Positions 39,808-48,439 of a stretch of 64,000 bases of DNA are shown here, in pieces. Source of the stretch: Pandoraea pnomenusa (GTDB lineage Bacteria; Pseudomonadota; Gammaproteobacteria; Burkholderiales; Burkholderiaceae). The stretch's first letter is position 1, and each line of letters starts with the position of its first letter. The notes beneath the pieces were generated by a model, which searched no databases, was not told the origin of the DNA, and was given only the letters and a program-made list of their open reading frames with translations. Both the position numbers and the translations under genes were made by a program. The DNA lies in NCBI RefSeq assembly GCF_000767615.3, contig NZ_CP009553.3, positions 3,038,001 to 3,102,000 of the forward strand. The letters are read 5' to 3'.

Positions 39808-40824
39808 ATGAAAGCTGTTGGATTGACCCGTTATCTGCCGATCGACGATCCCGAATCCCTCGTTGACATCGAATTGCCGACGCCCACCCCTGCGGGGCGC
39901 GACATCCTGGTCAAAGTCGAGGCCATCTCGGTCAATCCGGTCGACACCAAGGTGCGCGCGCCGAAAGCCAAGGTCGACGACACGCCGCGCGTGCTCGGAT
40001 GGGACGCCGCGGGCACGGTCGCCGCGGTGGGCCCGGACGCCACGCTCTTCCGGGTCGGCGACCCGGTCTATTACGCGGGGAGCATCACGCGCGCGGGCGC
40101 GAACAGCGAATTCCATCTGGTGGATGAGCGCATCGTCGGCCATATGCCGACGTCGCTCGACTTCGTGAGTGCGGCCGCCCTGCCGCTCACGACGATCACG
40201 GCCTGGGAAGCGCTGTTCGACCGCCTCGGCGTGGCGCCCGACGGCAGCGATGAAGGAAAGTCGGTGTTGGTCGTCGGCGGCGCGGGCGGCGTCGGTTCGA
40301 TCGCCATTCAGCTCGCCCGGCGCGTGGCGCGACTGACGGTGGTGGCGACGGCGTCGCGGCCGGCGTCGGCCGACTGGTGCCGGCAACTCGGCGCGCAACA
40401 CGTGATCGACCACTATCAGGACATTCCGGCGCAGTTGCTGGCCGCTGGCGTGCCGCAGGTGGACTTTGTCCTGTGCCTGAACGACACCGACGAGCACTTC
40501 CCGGCGTTGGCGCAGGCCGTCGCACCGCAGGGCAAGATCTGCTCGATCGTGGAGAACGCCCGGCCGCTGGACGTCGGCCTGCTCAAGAACAAGAGCGCGA
40601 CATTCGTGTGGGAGTTCATGTTCACGCGCGCCATGTACGAGACGCCCGACATGATCGCGCAGCACAAGCTGCTCACTGAAGTCGCGCGCCTGGTCGACGC
40701 CGGCACCCTTCGTACCACGCTCGGCGAGGTGATCGGTCCGATCAACGCCGTCAACCTGCGGCGCGCCCACGCCCAGCTCGAAGGCGGACGCACCATCGGC
40801 AAGCTCGTCCTGAGCGGCTTCTGA
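39808..40824 (+). CDS. Zinc-independent MDR alcohol dehydrogenase/quinone oxidoreductase
   Basis: A 338-residue medium-chain reductase. The N-terminal GroES-like domain reads VKVEAISVNPVDTKVRAP, then GWDAAGTVAAVG in place of the zinc-binding GHE motif, so the catalytic zinc is absent as in zeta-crystallin-like quinone reductases. The Rossmann motif GGAGGVGSIAIQLAR near residue 155 binds NAD(P)H. Although such proteins are often named zinc-type alcohol dehydrogenase-like, no zinc Cys ligands are visible. Divergent from a LysR gene; the substrate is unknown, probably an enone or quinone. Confidence 0.88.
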   Translation: MKAVGLTRYLPIDDPESLVDIELPTPTPAGRDILVKVEAISVNPVDTKVRAPKAKVDDTPRVLGWDAAGTVAAVGPDATLFRVGDPVYYAGSITRAGANSEFHLVDERIVGHMPTSLDFVSAAALPLTTITAWEALFDRLGVAPDGSDEGKSVLVVGGAGGVGSIAIQLARRVARLTVVATASRPASADWCRQLGAQHVIDHYQDIPAQLLAAGVPQVDFVLCLNDTDEHFPALAQAVAPQGKICSIVENARPLDVGLLKNKSATFVWEFMFTRAMYETPDMIAQHKLLTEVARLVDAGTLRTTLGEVIGPINAVNLRRAHAQLEGGRTIGKLVLSGF

Positions 40825-40899
40825 GTCCCCTCTGGGCGGCTCGACCGGGCGGTCTCCCTGGTGGCCGGGCGGTCGGGCCGTCATTGCGTCAATGAGACG

Positions 40900-41739
40900 T
40901 CACTGGGCCGAAGGCGCCGTCCCCTCGGGCAAGGCGGCGGCGTCCGCCGGATGGACGATCTCCCCATTGAGCGCGCTCACGCCGGCCAACAAGCGCTCGA
41001 ATGCGGCCCCGACGAGAGCAGGCTCGCCCTTCACACCCAGGTCGATATGGCGGCGCGCGTAGACCGGGCCGCGTTGTGCGTCGCCCACGCTCGGCAGGCT
41101 GAACACCTTCACCCCCGGATATTCGGCCTCGATGGCCTCCATGAGCGGCGTGAGCGTCGATTCGGCCAGCCCGAAGACCAGCACCGATCGTTCGGCGTGC
41201 CTGGTGAGGTGGTGCAGATCCGCGTAACAGGTGTCGAGCACCCAGGCCATCATCGGCCAGGCCATCACGGGGAAACCCGGCATGAAATGATGGCGCTCGA
41301 TGGAGAACCCGGGGATCTTGTTGTAAGGGTTGGGCAGCACGCGTGCGCCGACCGGAAATTCGCCCATCTTGAGACGGTGCCGGTTATCGGGCTGCGTCAT
41401 GTCGGCACGGCCGTCCGGACTCGTGTCGGCGATGCGCTCCATGATGAGCGCCTCGGCTTCGGGCGTGAGTACCAGCGGCACATTGAGCGCGGCGGCGGCG
41501 CATTGACGCGTATGATCGTCCGGCGTGGCGCCGATGCCGCCGGTCACGAAAACGATGTCGTCGCTTGCGAACGTGCGTTGCAGGGTGGCCGTGATGCGCG
41601 CGGGATCATCCCCCACGTACTCGGCCCAGCCGAGCTGCATGCCACGCTCCGTAAGCAGTTCGATGAGCTTGGGCAGATGCTTGTCCTGGCGGCGTCCCGA
41701 GAGAATCTCGTCGCCGATGATGATGATGCCGACCGCCAT
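40900..41739 (-). CDS. CinA-like molybdopterin-binding domain protein
   Basis: A 279-residue protein with the MoaB/MogA-like fold of CinA/competence-damage proteins: GIIIIGDEILSGRRQDKHLP, then FVTGGIGATPDDHTRQC and the region around NPYNKIPGFSIERHHFMPGFP. In full CinA this domain precedes an NMN deamidase domain, which is absent here, so a pyrophosphatase role (as for CinA or NudT-like housekeeping) is only a guess. It lies between the oxidoreductase and an EI24 membrane protein, on the minus strand. Confidence 0.8.
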   Translation of the reverse strand: MAVGIIIIGDEILSGRRQDKHLPKLIELLTERGMQLGWAEYVGDDPARITATLQRTFASDDIVFVTGGIGATPDDHTRQCAAAALNVPLVLTPEAEALIMERIADTSPDGRADMTQPDNRHRLKMGEFPVGARVLPNPYNKIPGFSIERHHFMPGFPVMAWPMMAWVLDTCYADLHHLTRHAERSVLVFGLAESTLTPLMEAIEAEYPGVKVFSLPSVGDAQRGPVYARRHIDLGVKGEPALVGAAFERLLAGVSALNGEIVHPADAAALPEGTAPSAQ

Positions 41740-41852
41740 GATGCTTCCTTTTCTTGTCGTCAGGGCCTTGGGGGGAGAAAAGCGCGGCGCCGCCGGGATT
41801 CAGACGACGAAGGTCCAATCCGGCAGCGCGCGGTGTGACGATTGTGCCACTT

Positions 41853-42767
41853 TCAGGGCGAACCGTTGGGGCTGCCCGGAGGGGGCAGTGCCGGCGGCAG
41901 GTCTTCGGTCTCCGGCCGGGCATCGTCGACCACCGGCAGGACCGTACCGGCGAGCGTCGGCTCATGCCGGGCATCCTCCGCGCGAAGGCGCGAGAGTGCG
42001 CGCAGGCAGTAATGGGCGAACCACAACGCCGAAAAGACGAAGATCACCACATAGAGCCAGATCGCGAGCAGCGCGATGACCGGGAACAGCACGATCATGA
42101 TGACCGACGAGACCCACAGCAATGTGGGCAGCGAGCCGAGCAAACCGGTTGCCACACCGATCACGAGCAGCGGCAGACGCTTCTCCCGGACGATCCGGCG
42201 CCGCTCCTCGGCCGTGGCGTGGTAAGCGAGCGCGTCGTACGTCATCACGCGGTAAGTGAGCCAGCCCCACAGCAGCGGCGGCACGATGGCGAAGAATGGT
42301 GGCACCAGCCATAACGGCAGTGTGACGAGCGCGGCGACGAGGAAGATGAGCGTGGCCCCGAGCGACTGGCCCAGGCTGCCCCAGAACGAGCCGCCCTGAC
42401 GCGCCTCGAGATGAATGAAGTGCCGGCGCGAGAGATGGCGCAACACCGCCGGCATCGACCATCCCGCAATGAGCAGCAGCGACGTGACGACGATCAGCGG
42501 CACGAGCAGCGCCACCAGAATGAACGGCGCGAGCGCCATGCGCACGCTGTCCACGCCGAAGAAGCCGAAGAAGCGGTAGATCCACTGGGTGAATTCCCAC
42601 TGTTCGAGCCACACGCGCAGGAAGTCGGTGAATGGTTCCCAGCCGAACCAGATCACGGCGCCCCAGATCAGTCCGGAGACGACGAAGGGCATGGCGGTGA
42701 GCCAGAGCATGCGCGGATGCAGCAGGCTCACGAGCGCGCGCCCTAGCGCGCGAAGAATATCGTTCAT
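41853..42767 (-). CDS. EI24-domain integral membrane protein
   Basis: A 304-residue inner-membrane protein with about six hydrophobic segments (such as APFILVALLVPLIVVTSLLLIAG, LGATLIFLVAALVTLPLWLVPPFF and IMIVLFPVIALLAIWLYVVIFVFSALWF). The layout fits the EI24/CysZ superfamily. CysZ imports sulfate, and this genome has a Cys system elsewhere in the window, but the gene is not adjacent to it. The C-terminal 50 residues are cytoplasmic and proline-rich. Confidence 0.8.
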   Translation of the reverse strand: MNDILRALGRALVSLLHPRMLWLTAMPFVVSGLIWGAVIWFGWEPFTDFLRVWLEQWEFTQWIYRFFGFFGVDSVRMALAPFILVALLVPLIVVTSLLLIAGWSMPAVLRHLSRRHFIHLEARQGGSFWGSLGQSLGATLIFLVAALVTLPLWLVPPFFAIVPPLLWGWLTYRVMTYDALAYHATAEERRRIVREKRLPLLVIGVATGLLGSLPTLLWVSSVIMIVLFPVIALLAIWLYVVIFVFSALWFAHYCLRALSRLRAEDARHEPTLAGTVLPVVDDARPETEDLPPALPPPGSPNGSP

Positions 42768-42831
42768 GCAGAAACAGGACCGGGCGTCGACGACGCCCGG
42801 CGAGTGAAGCCCTTACGGCAATGCCCCGATG

Positions 42832-43827
42832 TTACAGCACCGGCGCACGGTCGTAGAAATAGATCCCGTGCGGCGAGCGTCCGACGGCAATCGTATTGAT
42901 CAGCTTGCGCGAGGCCAGGTCGATGATGCCGACCTTGCGCGCCCAGCGGAACGTGACCCACAGCGTCTTCTTGTCGGCCGAGAGCTCCATGTCGTCGGGG
43001 CCGGGCAGCAGACCGGTAATGTTGCCGACATTCGTGAGCGCGTCCTGATCGATGATGCTGATCGTGCTCGACACGCGATTGGAGATCAGCACGTGCTTGC
43101 CGTCGGCGAGCGAACGGAAGTTGTGCGCCCCCCTTCCGGTCGGGATCGTCTTGATCACCTTCCGTGCGCGCCAGTCGATCACCGCCGCGTAGTCGGCGCC
43201 GGTCATGCCCACGAGCAGGTACTTGTCGTTGGGCGTGAGCCACACGCCGGCGGGGCTGTCGCCCACTTTCAGCGTCCACAGCACCTTCTGGCTGGCCAGA
43301 TCGATGGCGGCGATCTCGTTCGACTCCTGCAACGAGATGAACACGAGCTTGCTGTCCTGAGTGAAGACCAGGTGGCTTGGCATCTTCTTGAGCGGGATGC
43401 GCTGCGCCACGCTCAGGTTCTTGCCGTCGAAGCGGTAGACGTCCACGCGGTCCAGGCGCAGCGCGTTGGCCACGAACCACTTCTTGTCCGGCGAGAAGCC
43501 GATCTGGTACGGATCTTCAATGTTTTCGATCTTGCGCTGGATCTGTCCCGTCTTCGGATCGAGGAACACGAGATTGTTGCCCACCGAGTTCGCCACGATG
43601 AGCGACTGGTTATCGGGCGTGGCCATCAGGTGATGCGGCTCCTTGCCCACGGGAAACGTCTGGACGACCTTCTGCGTGGCCTTGTCGATAAGGCTTACGC
43701 TGGCGTCGGCCGAATTGAGCACGACCACCACGCTGTCGGGTGCCGGGGCTGCCGCCCGCGCCGGGCCGGCCAGCGCCGTCAGGCCCAGGGAAGCGGCCAG
43801 ACCGGCGGCGATCAGAAGTTTGCGCAT
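42832..43827 (-). CDS. YncE-like beta-propeller protein, exported
   Basis: A 331-residue periplasmic protein. A Sec signal peptide (KLLIAAGLAASLGLTALAGPARA-AAP) is followed by seven YVTN-like repeats, each with the pattern of a strand VLxx DxxxxxVxVID (for example SADASVSLIDKATQKVVQTFPVG and DALTNVGNITGLLPGPDDMELSADKKTLWVTFRWARKVGIID, in part). I chose the ATG at 43827; an upstream frame of 66 extra residues contains an odd short tandem repeat and no family similarity. Function unknown; similar proteins bind DNA or metals. Confidence 0.85.
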   Translation of the reverse strand: MRKLLIAAGLAASLGLTALAGPARAAAPAPDSVVVVLNSADASVSLIDKATQKVVQTFPVGKEPHHLMATPDNQSLIVANSVGNNLVFLDPKTGQIQRKIENIEDPYQIGFSPDKKWFVANALRLDRVDVYRFDGKNLSVAQRIPLKKMPSHLVFTQDSKLVFISLQESNEIAAIDLASQKVLWTLKVGDSPAGVWLTPNDKYLLVGMTGADYAAVIDWRARKVIKTIPTGRGAHNFRSLADGKHVLISNRVSSTISIIDQDALTNVGNITGLLPGPDDMELSADKKTLWVTFRWARKVGIIDLASRKLINTIAVGRSPHGIYFYDRAPVL

Positions 43828-44159
43828 TGCAGGATCTCTCGGGAGAAAAAGGTGCGGAGAATGTCGAAAAAACGAGGCCAGGGAAGCCGCGGGTGCCGGG
43901 CGGGAAAGCGCTCGGGTGAAAACGACGAGCGACGAGCGACGAGCGACGAGTGGCGCCTGGAACCGTCGCAAAACGGTGCCGCTATTGTAGGGCCGGAAAG
44001 CCCCCGCAACGCGTCGGCGGCGCACCTTTTTTGATCAGGCGAAACAACATTCCAACACTTTCTGACCCAGCGCAAACCGGCGCGGGCATTGCATGCAAAA
44101 TTGGCGTCCGGGCATACGCGTCGAACGCCAACGGATGGCATGTCACCGACGGCCACCGC
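43828..44159. other. Intergenic region between yncE-like gene and hrpA
   Basis: About 330 bases without a supported gene. A short 7-bp tandem repeat, GACGAGC three times then GACGAGT, spans about 43924-43951. I found no terminator with a T run for hrpA (minus strand) here. Confidence 0.6.
43924..43951. repeat. Tandem 7-bp repeat (GACGAGC)
   Basis: GACGAGC in three exact copies plus GACGAGT, about 28 bases. It lies about 100 bases before the yncE-like start. Copy number may vary between strains. Confidence 0.75.
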
Positions 44160-47100
44160 TCAGCGCTGCAGCGCCTCCCAGACCTTGTGGAGCCGCTTGA
44201 CCGACACCGGCATCGGTGTGCGCAGCTCCTGTGCGAAAAGCGAGACGCGCAATTCCTCGAGCAGCCAGCGAAATTCGTCGAGTCGCGCATCGCCCTGATC
44301 CCGGCGTTGCGACGTGGCCCGCTGCCAGTTCTGCAACAACGGGCCAAGCTCGCTCATGGCACGCGCGTCGCGCGACGGATCGGCCTTGAGCTTGTCGATG
44401 CGCGCGGCCATCGCCTTGAGGTAACGCGGAAAGTGCGCCAGCTGGGCATAGGGCGTGTCGATCAGGAAGCGCTTGCCGACCAGACGTTGCAACTGCGCCG
44501 TAAGATCCGCATGCGCCTGCGCGAACGGCTTGGCCTGCGCGAGCTTCTTCTGCAACGCCACGTACTCGGCCAGAATCTGCCCGGCCAGGCGCGCGATTTC
44601 CTGCGCGAGCAGCGTGAGACGTCCACGCCCCTCGTCCTTGCGCGCGACGAACGAGGCGTTGTCGCTCGGCCATGGCAACTGAAGGCAGGCGCGCTCCAGC
44701 GCCAGATCCACGATCTGATCGCGCAGTGCCTCCTGTGTCCCGAGGTGCAGGTACTGCATGGCCATCTGCTGCAGTCCGGGGATGTTTTTCTCCAGGTACT
44801 TAACCTGCTCGCGCAACTGAATCGCGAACAGTCGCCGCAGTCCTGCCCGATGCTGACGTTGCGCTTCGTCCGGATCGTCGAATACTTCGAGGTCGCAGTG
44901 ATCGCCGCGATCGACCAGCGCGGGATAGCCGAACAGCGTCTGGCCGCCGCGGCGAATCTCGAGCATCTCCGGCAACTCACCGAAGCTCCAGGTCGTCAGG
45001 TTGTCGTAGCGACCGGGCTCGACCGCCGCGGCGCCCGTGCCCGATGCCGCGGACGCCCCCGGTACGGCCTGCGCGCCGGTCTTGCCGCCTGCCTTGCCAT
45101 CGCCGCGCGGCGCGGGGCCGCCGCGTGACGAAGATTCCGTCGCGGTGCCGCCGGTGGGCGTGGCACCGCTTCGGGCGGCCAGCGCCTGGAACGTGCGTTG
45201 CGCCTGCTGCCCGAGTTCGGCGCGCAACTGCGAGAGATTGCGTCCCATGCCGAGCTGACGCCCGTGCTCGTCGATCACCTTGAAGTTCATCGACAGGTGC
45301 GCCGGGAGCATTTCCAGTTTGAAATCGCTCGCCTTGAGCATGACACCGGTCTGCTCGCGCGCATCGGCCATCAGCGCGTCGAGCAGTGCGCCCTGGCCGA
45401 ACGTGGCGCGATCGACAAACCCGGCCGCGTATTCGGGCAATGGCACGAAGTGACGGCGCAGCTTCTGCGGCAGCGACTTCATCAGCTGGTGCGCCTTCTC
45501 CTTGAGCATGCCCGGCACGAGCCATTCGCATCGGCGCGCGTCGACCTGATTGAGCGCATAGAGCGGTACTGCCAGCGTGACCCCGTCGCGCGGCGACCCC
45601 GGTTCGAAGTGGTACGTGAGCGCCATTTCGACGCCCGCGATCGCCGTCTTCTTCGGGAACAGGTCGGTCGTGACACCCGCGGCCTCGTGGCGCATCAGGT
45701 CGTCGCGCACGAGGTAGAGCAGTCTGGGCGTGCCCTTGGACGTCTCGCGATACCAGTGCTCGAAGCTGGCGCCGTCGTAAAGGCCGGCGGGCACGTGTGC
45801 GTCGTAGTAGGCGTAGATCAACTCGTCGTCGACGAGCACGTCCTGGCGCCGCGACTTGTGTTCGAGCTGTTCGATGTCCGCGATCAGCTTGCGATTGTGC
45901 GCGTAGAACGGCAGCTTCGTTTCCCAGTCGCCCTCGACGAGCGCACTGCGAAGGAAGATCTCGCGGGCGCGACGCGGATCGCGCGGGCCGAAGTTCATGC
46001 GACGGCGGGCGTAGATCGTCAGCCCGTAGAGCGTGCCGCGCTCGTACGCCGTGACTTGCGCGGCCTTCTTTTCCCAGTGGGCGTCGGACAGCGAGGTCTT
46101 CACGAGGTGCTTGCCCACACGCTCGATCCATTCCGGCTCGATGCGCGCGATGCAGCGCGCGTACAACCGGCTCGTCTCGACGAGTTCACCGGCCATGACC
46201 CAGCGCCCGGCCTTTTTCACGAGCGAGGAGCCCGGCCAGATGTGGAACTTGATGCCGTGCGCGCCAAGGAAGTGCGGATCGTCGTCGGCCTTGCAGCCGA
46301 TGTTGCCGAGCAAGCCGGCGAGCAGCGCGAGGTGCACCTGCTCGTATGTGGCTTCGGACTCGTTGATGCGCCAGCCCTGCTCGCGCACCACGGTCAGCAA
46401 CTGGCTGTGAACGTCGCGCCATTCGCGCAGACGCAGTTGCGAGAGGAAATTCTCGCGGCAGGCCTGTGTCAGCAGGCGGTTCGACTTCTTGTGAGCAATC
46501 GCCTCCTCGAACCACTTCCATATCTTGAGCCAGGAGAGGAATTCTGACTTCTCGTCCGCGAATTTGCGGTGGGCGTTGTCGGCGGCATCCTGGGCTTCGA
46601 TGGGCCGGTCGCGCGGGTCCTGCACGGCCAGTCCGCTCGCGATGATGAGGACTTCGCGCAGCGACTGCTGGTCGCGCGCGGCCAGGATCATGCGCCCGAC
46701 GCGCGGATCGAGCGGCAAACGCGCCAGCTCACGACCAAGCGGCGTGAGCTGGTTGGCGTCGTCGACCGCACCCAGTTCGCCCAGCAACTGGTAGCCGTCC
46801 GCAATCGCGCGGCCCGGCGGTGGTTCGAGGAAGGGGAATTCCTCGACTTTCGACAGGCGCAGCGACTGCATGCGCAGAATTACCGCGGCGAGCGACGAGC
46901 GCAGAATCTCGGGGTCGGTGAATCGCGCGCGCGACTGGAAGTCCGCTTCGTCGTACAGACGAATGCACACGCCGTCGGCCACGCGACCGCAGCGCCCCGC
47001 GCGCTGATTGGCCGCCGCCTGCGAGATCGATTCGATCTGAAGCTGCTCGACCTTGTTGCGGTAGGAGTAGCGCTTCACCCGCGCGGTGCCGGCATCGACC

Positions 47101-48395
47101 ACGTAGCGGATGCCCGGTACGGTCAGCGAGGTCTCGGCCACGTTGGTCGCGAGCACGATGCGACGGGCGTTCGACGGCCTGAACACGCGCTCCTGCTCGG
47201 CGGCGGACAGGCGCGCGAAGAGCGGCAGAATCTCCGTGTGCGGCGGATGATGTTTGCGCAGCGCCTCCGCCGCTTCGCGAATTTCGCGCTCGCCGGGCAG
47301 GAACACGAGCACGTCGCCCGCCCCCTCGCGGCAGAGTTCGTCCACGGCATCGACGATACCGTCCATGAGATCGCGCTCACGATCGCGGGCGCTGGCGCGA
47401 CTGTTCTCGCGGCCTTCCGCGTTGGCGATGCGCGCGTCGTCCTGAATCGGCCGATAGCGCACTTCCACCGGGTACAGCCGGCCGCTCACTTCGATGACGG
47501 GGGCCGGACGCAGGGTCTCGCCTTCGCCGGTGCCGAAGTGGCGCGCGAAGCGATCCGCATCGATGGTGGCCGACGTGATGATGACCTTCAGGTCCGGACG
47601 CCTGGGCAGCAACTGCTTCAGATAGCCCAGCAGGAAGTCGATGTTGAGGCTGCGTTCGTGCGCCTCGTCGATGATGATGGTGTCGTAAGCACGCAACAGC
47701 GGGTCGGTCTGCGTCTCGGCGAGCAGGATGCCGTCGGTCATCAACTTGACCGATGCCCCATTGGACAGCGTGTCGTTGAAACGCACCTTGAAGCCGACGA
47801 TTTCGCCGAGCGGGGTGCCGAGTTCGTCCGCGATGCGGCGCGCGGTGGCCGACGCGGCGATGCGCCGCGGCTGCGTATGCCCGATCAGGCCGGTGCCGCC
47901 GGCGCCGAGGCCACGCCCAAGCGCGAGGCAAATCTTCGGCAGTTGCGTGGTCTTGCCCGAGCCGGTCTCGCCGCTCACGATCACCACCTGGTGGTCGGCG
48001 ACGGCACGTGCGATCTCCTCGCGGCGTGCGGACACCGGCAGTGCCTCGGGGAATGCGATTTCGGGCACGCGGTTGGCGGCGGCCTGCCGTGCGGCGAGTC
48101 GCTCGGCGTCGCGCGCGGCACGCTCGGCTGGCGACGGCCGACGTGCGGCCGTCGCGGCATTGCCCGGCCCCGTTGCGGCTTTGGTCGCGCGGTTGCCCGC
48201 GGCGGCGCCCGCCTCGCCGCCGCGATCCGGTTGGCGGGAGCGTCCGGGGCGATGGCCCGCGTTCGCAGGCGCGCCGCCCGGATCGGACGTCGTTTGCGAT
48301 TGCGCCGGGTCCCTGGGTTGGGCGCGCGTTTGCCCCGGCGCCGTCACTTTCGGCTTCGGGGGCTGAGATTGTCGATTTCGTTCGTCACTTGCCAT
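44160..48395 (-). CDS. hrpA: ATP-dependent RNA helicase HrpA
   Basis: A DEAH-box helicase that acts on RNA and rescues collided ribosomes in E. coli. The 1,411-residue protein begins with a disordered Pro/Arg/Gly/Ala-rich segment of about 90 residues, then the helicase core: Walker A GETGSGKTTQLP near 145, DEAH in IIIDEAHERSLN near 241, the SAT motif, and motif VI QRAGRCGRV near 475. A helicase-associated and OB-fold region and a long C-terminal region follow. E. coli HrpA has about 1,300 residues. This gene is not related to the type III secretion hrp genes. Divergent from argA. Confidence 0.97.
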   Translation of the reverse strand: MASDERNRQSQPPKPKVTAPGQTRAQPRDPAQSQTTSDPGGAPANAGHRPGRSRQPDRGGEAGAAAGNRATKAATGPGNAATAARRPSPAERAARDAERLAARQAAANRVPEIAFPEALPVSARREEIARAVADHQVVIVSGETGSGKTTQLPKICLALGRGLGAGGTGLIGHTQPRRIAASATARRIADELGTPLGEIVGFKVRFNDTLSNGASVKLMTDGILLAETQTDPLLRAYDTIIIDEAHERSLNIDFLLGYLKQLLPRRPDLKVIITSATIDADRFARHFGTGEGETLRPAPVIEVSGRLYPVEVRYRPIQDDARIANAEGRENSRASARDRERDLMDGIVDAVDELCREGAGDVLVFLPGEREIREAAEALRKHHPPHTEILPLFARLSAAEQERVFRPSNARRIVLATNVAETSLTVPGIRYVVDAGTARVKRYSYRNKVEQLQIESISQAAANQRAGRCGRVADGVCIRLYDEADFQSRARFTDPEILRSSLAAVILRMQSLRLSKVEEFPFLEPPPGRAIADGYQLLGELGAVDDANQLTPLGRELARLPLDPRVGRMILAARDQQSLREVLIIASGLAVQDPRDRPIEAQDAADNAHRKFADEKSEFLSWLKIWKWFEEAIAHKKSNRLLTQACRENFLSQLRLREWRDVHSQLLTVVREQGWRINESEATYEQVHLALLAGLLGNIGCKADDDPHFLGAHGIKFHIWPGSSLVKKAGRWVMAGELVETSRLYARCIARIEPEWIERVGKHLVKTSLSDAHWEKKAAQVTAYERGTLYGLTIYARRRMNFGPRDPRRAREIFLRSALVEGDWETKLPFYAHNRKLIADIEQLEHKSRRQDVLVDDELIYAYYDAHVPAGLYDGASFEHWYRETSKGTPRLLYLVRDDLMRHEAAGVTTDLFPKKTAIAGVEMALTYHFEPGSPRDGVTLAVPLYALNQVDARRCEWLVPGMLKEKAHQLMKSLPQKLRRHFVPLPEYAAGFVDRATFGQGALLDALMADAREQTGVMLKASDFKLEMLPAHLSMNFKVIDEHGRQLGMGRNLSQLRAELGQQAQRTFQALAARSGATPTGGTATESSSRGGPAPRGDGKAGGKTGAQAVPGASAASGTGAAAVEPGRYDNLTTWSFGELPEMLEIRRGGQTLFGYPALVDRGDHCDLEVFDDPDEAQRQHRAGLRRLFAIQLREQVKYLEKNIPGLQQMAMQYLHLGTQEALRDQIVDLALERACLQLPWPSDNASFVARKDEGRGRLTLLAQEIARLAGQILAEYVALQKKLAQAKPFAQAHADLTAQLQRLVGKRFLIDTPYAQLAHFPRYLKAMAARIDKLKADPSRDARAMSELGPLLQNWQRATSQRRDQGDARLDEFRWLLEELRVSLFAQELRTPMPVSVKRLHKVWEALQR

Positions 48396-48403
48396 GGGCG
48401 CGC

Positions 48404-48413
48404 ATTATATAAT
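48404..48413. promoter_or_regulatory. Palindromic -10 region shared by hrpA and argA
   Basis: ATTATATAAT is self-complementary and contains TATAAT on both strands (48408-48413 on plus, 48404-48409 on minus). The hrpA start is nine bases to one side and the argA start 27 to the other, so both divergent promoters could share this AT box. On the minus strand the start site would lie almost at the hrpA ATG. Confidence 0.5.
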
Positions 48414-48439
48414 CTGCGCATGTTTGCGCACGTACACCC

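Noticed and set aside
39808..40824. The MDR protein as a zinc alcohol dehydrogenase
   Set aside because: The GHE zinc motif is replaced by GWDAAG and the structural Cys cluster is missing.
44160..48395. hrpA as evidence for a type III secretion locus beside the effector candidates
   Set aside because: The gene is a DEAH RNA helicase by its motifs; it shares only a name with hrp secretion genes. No secretion apparatus is visible in the window.
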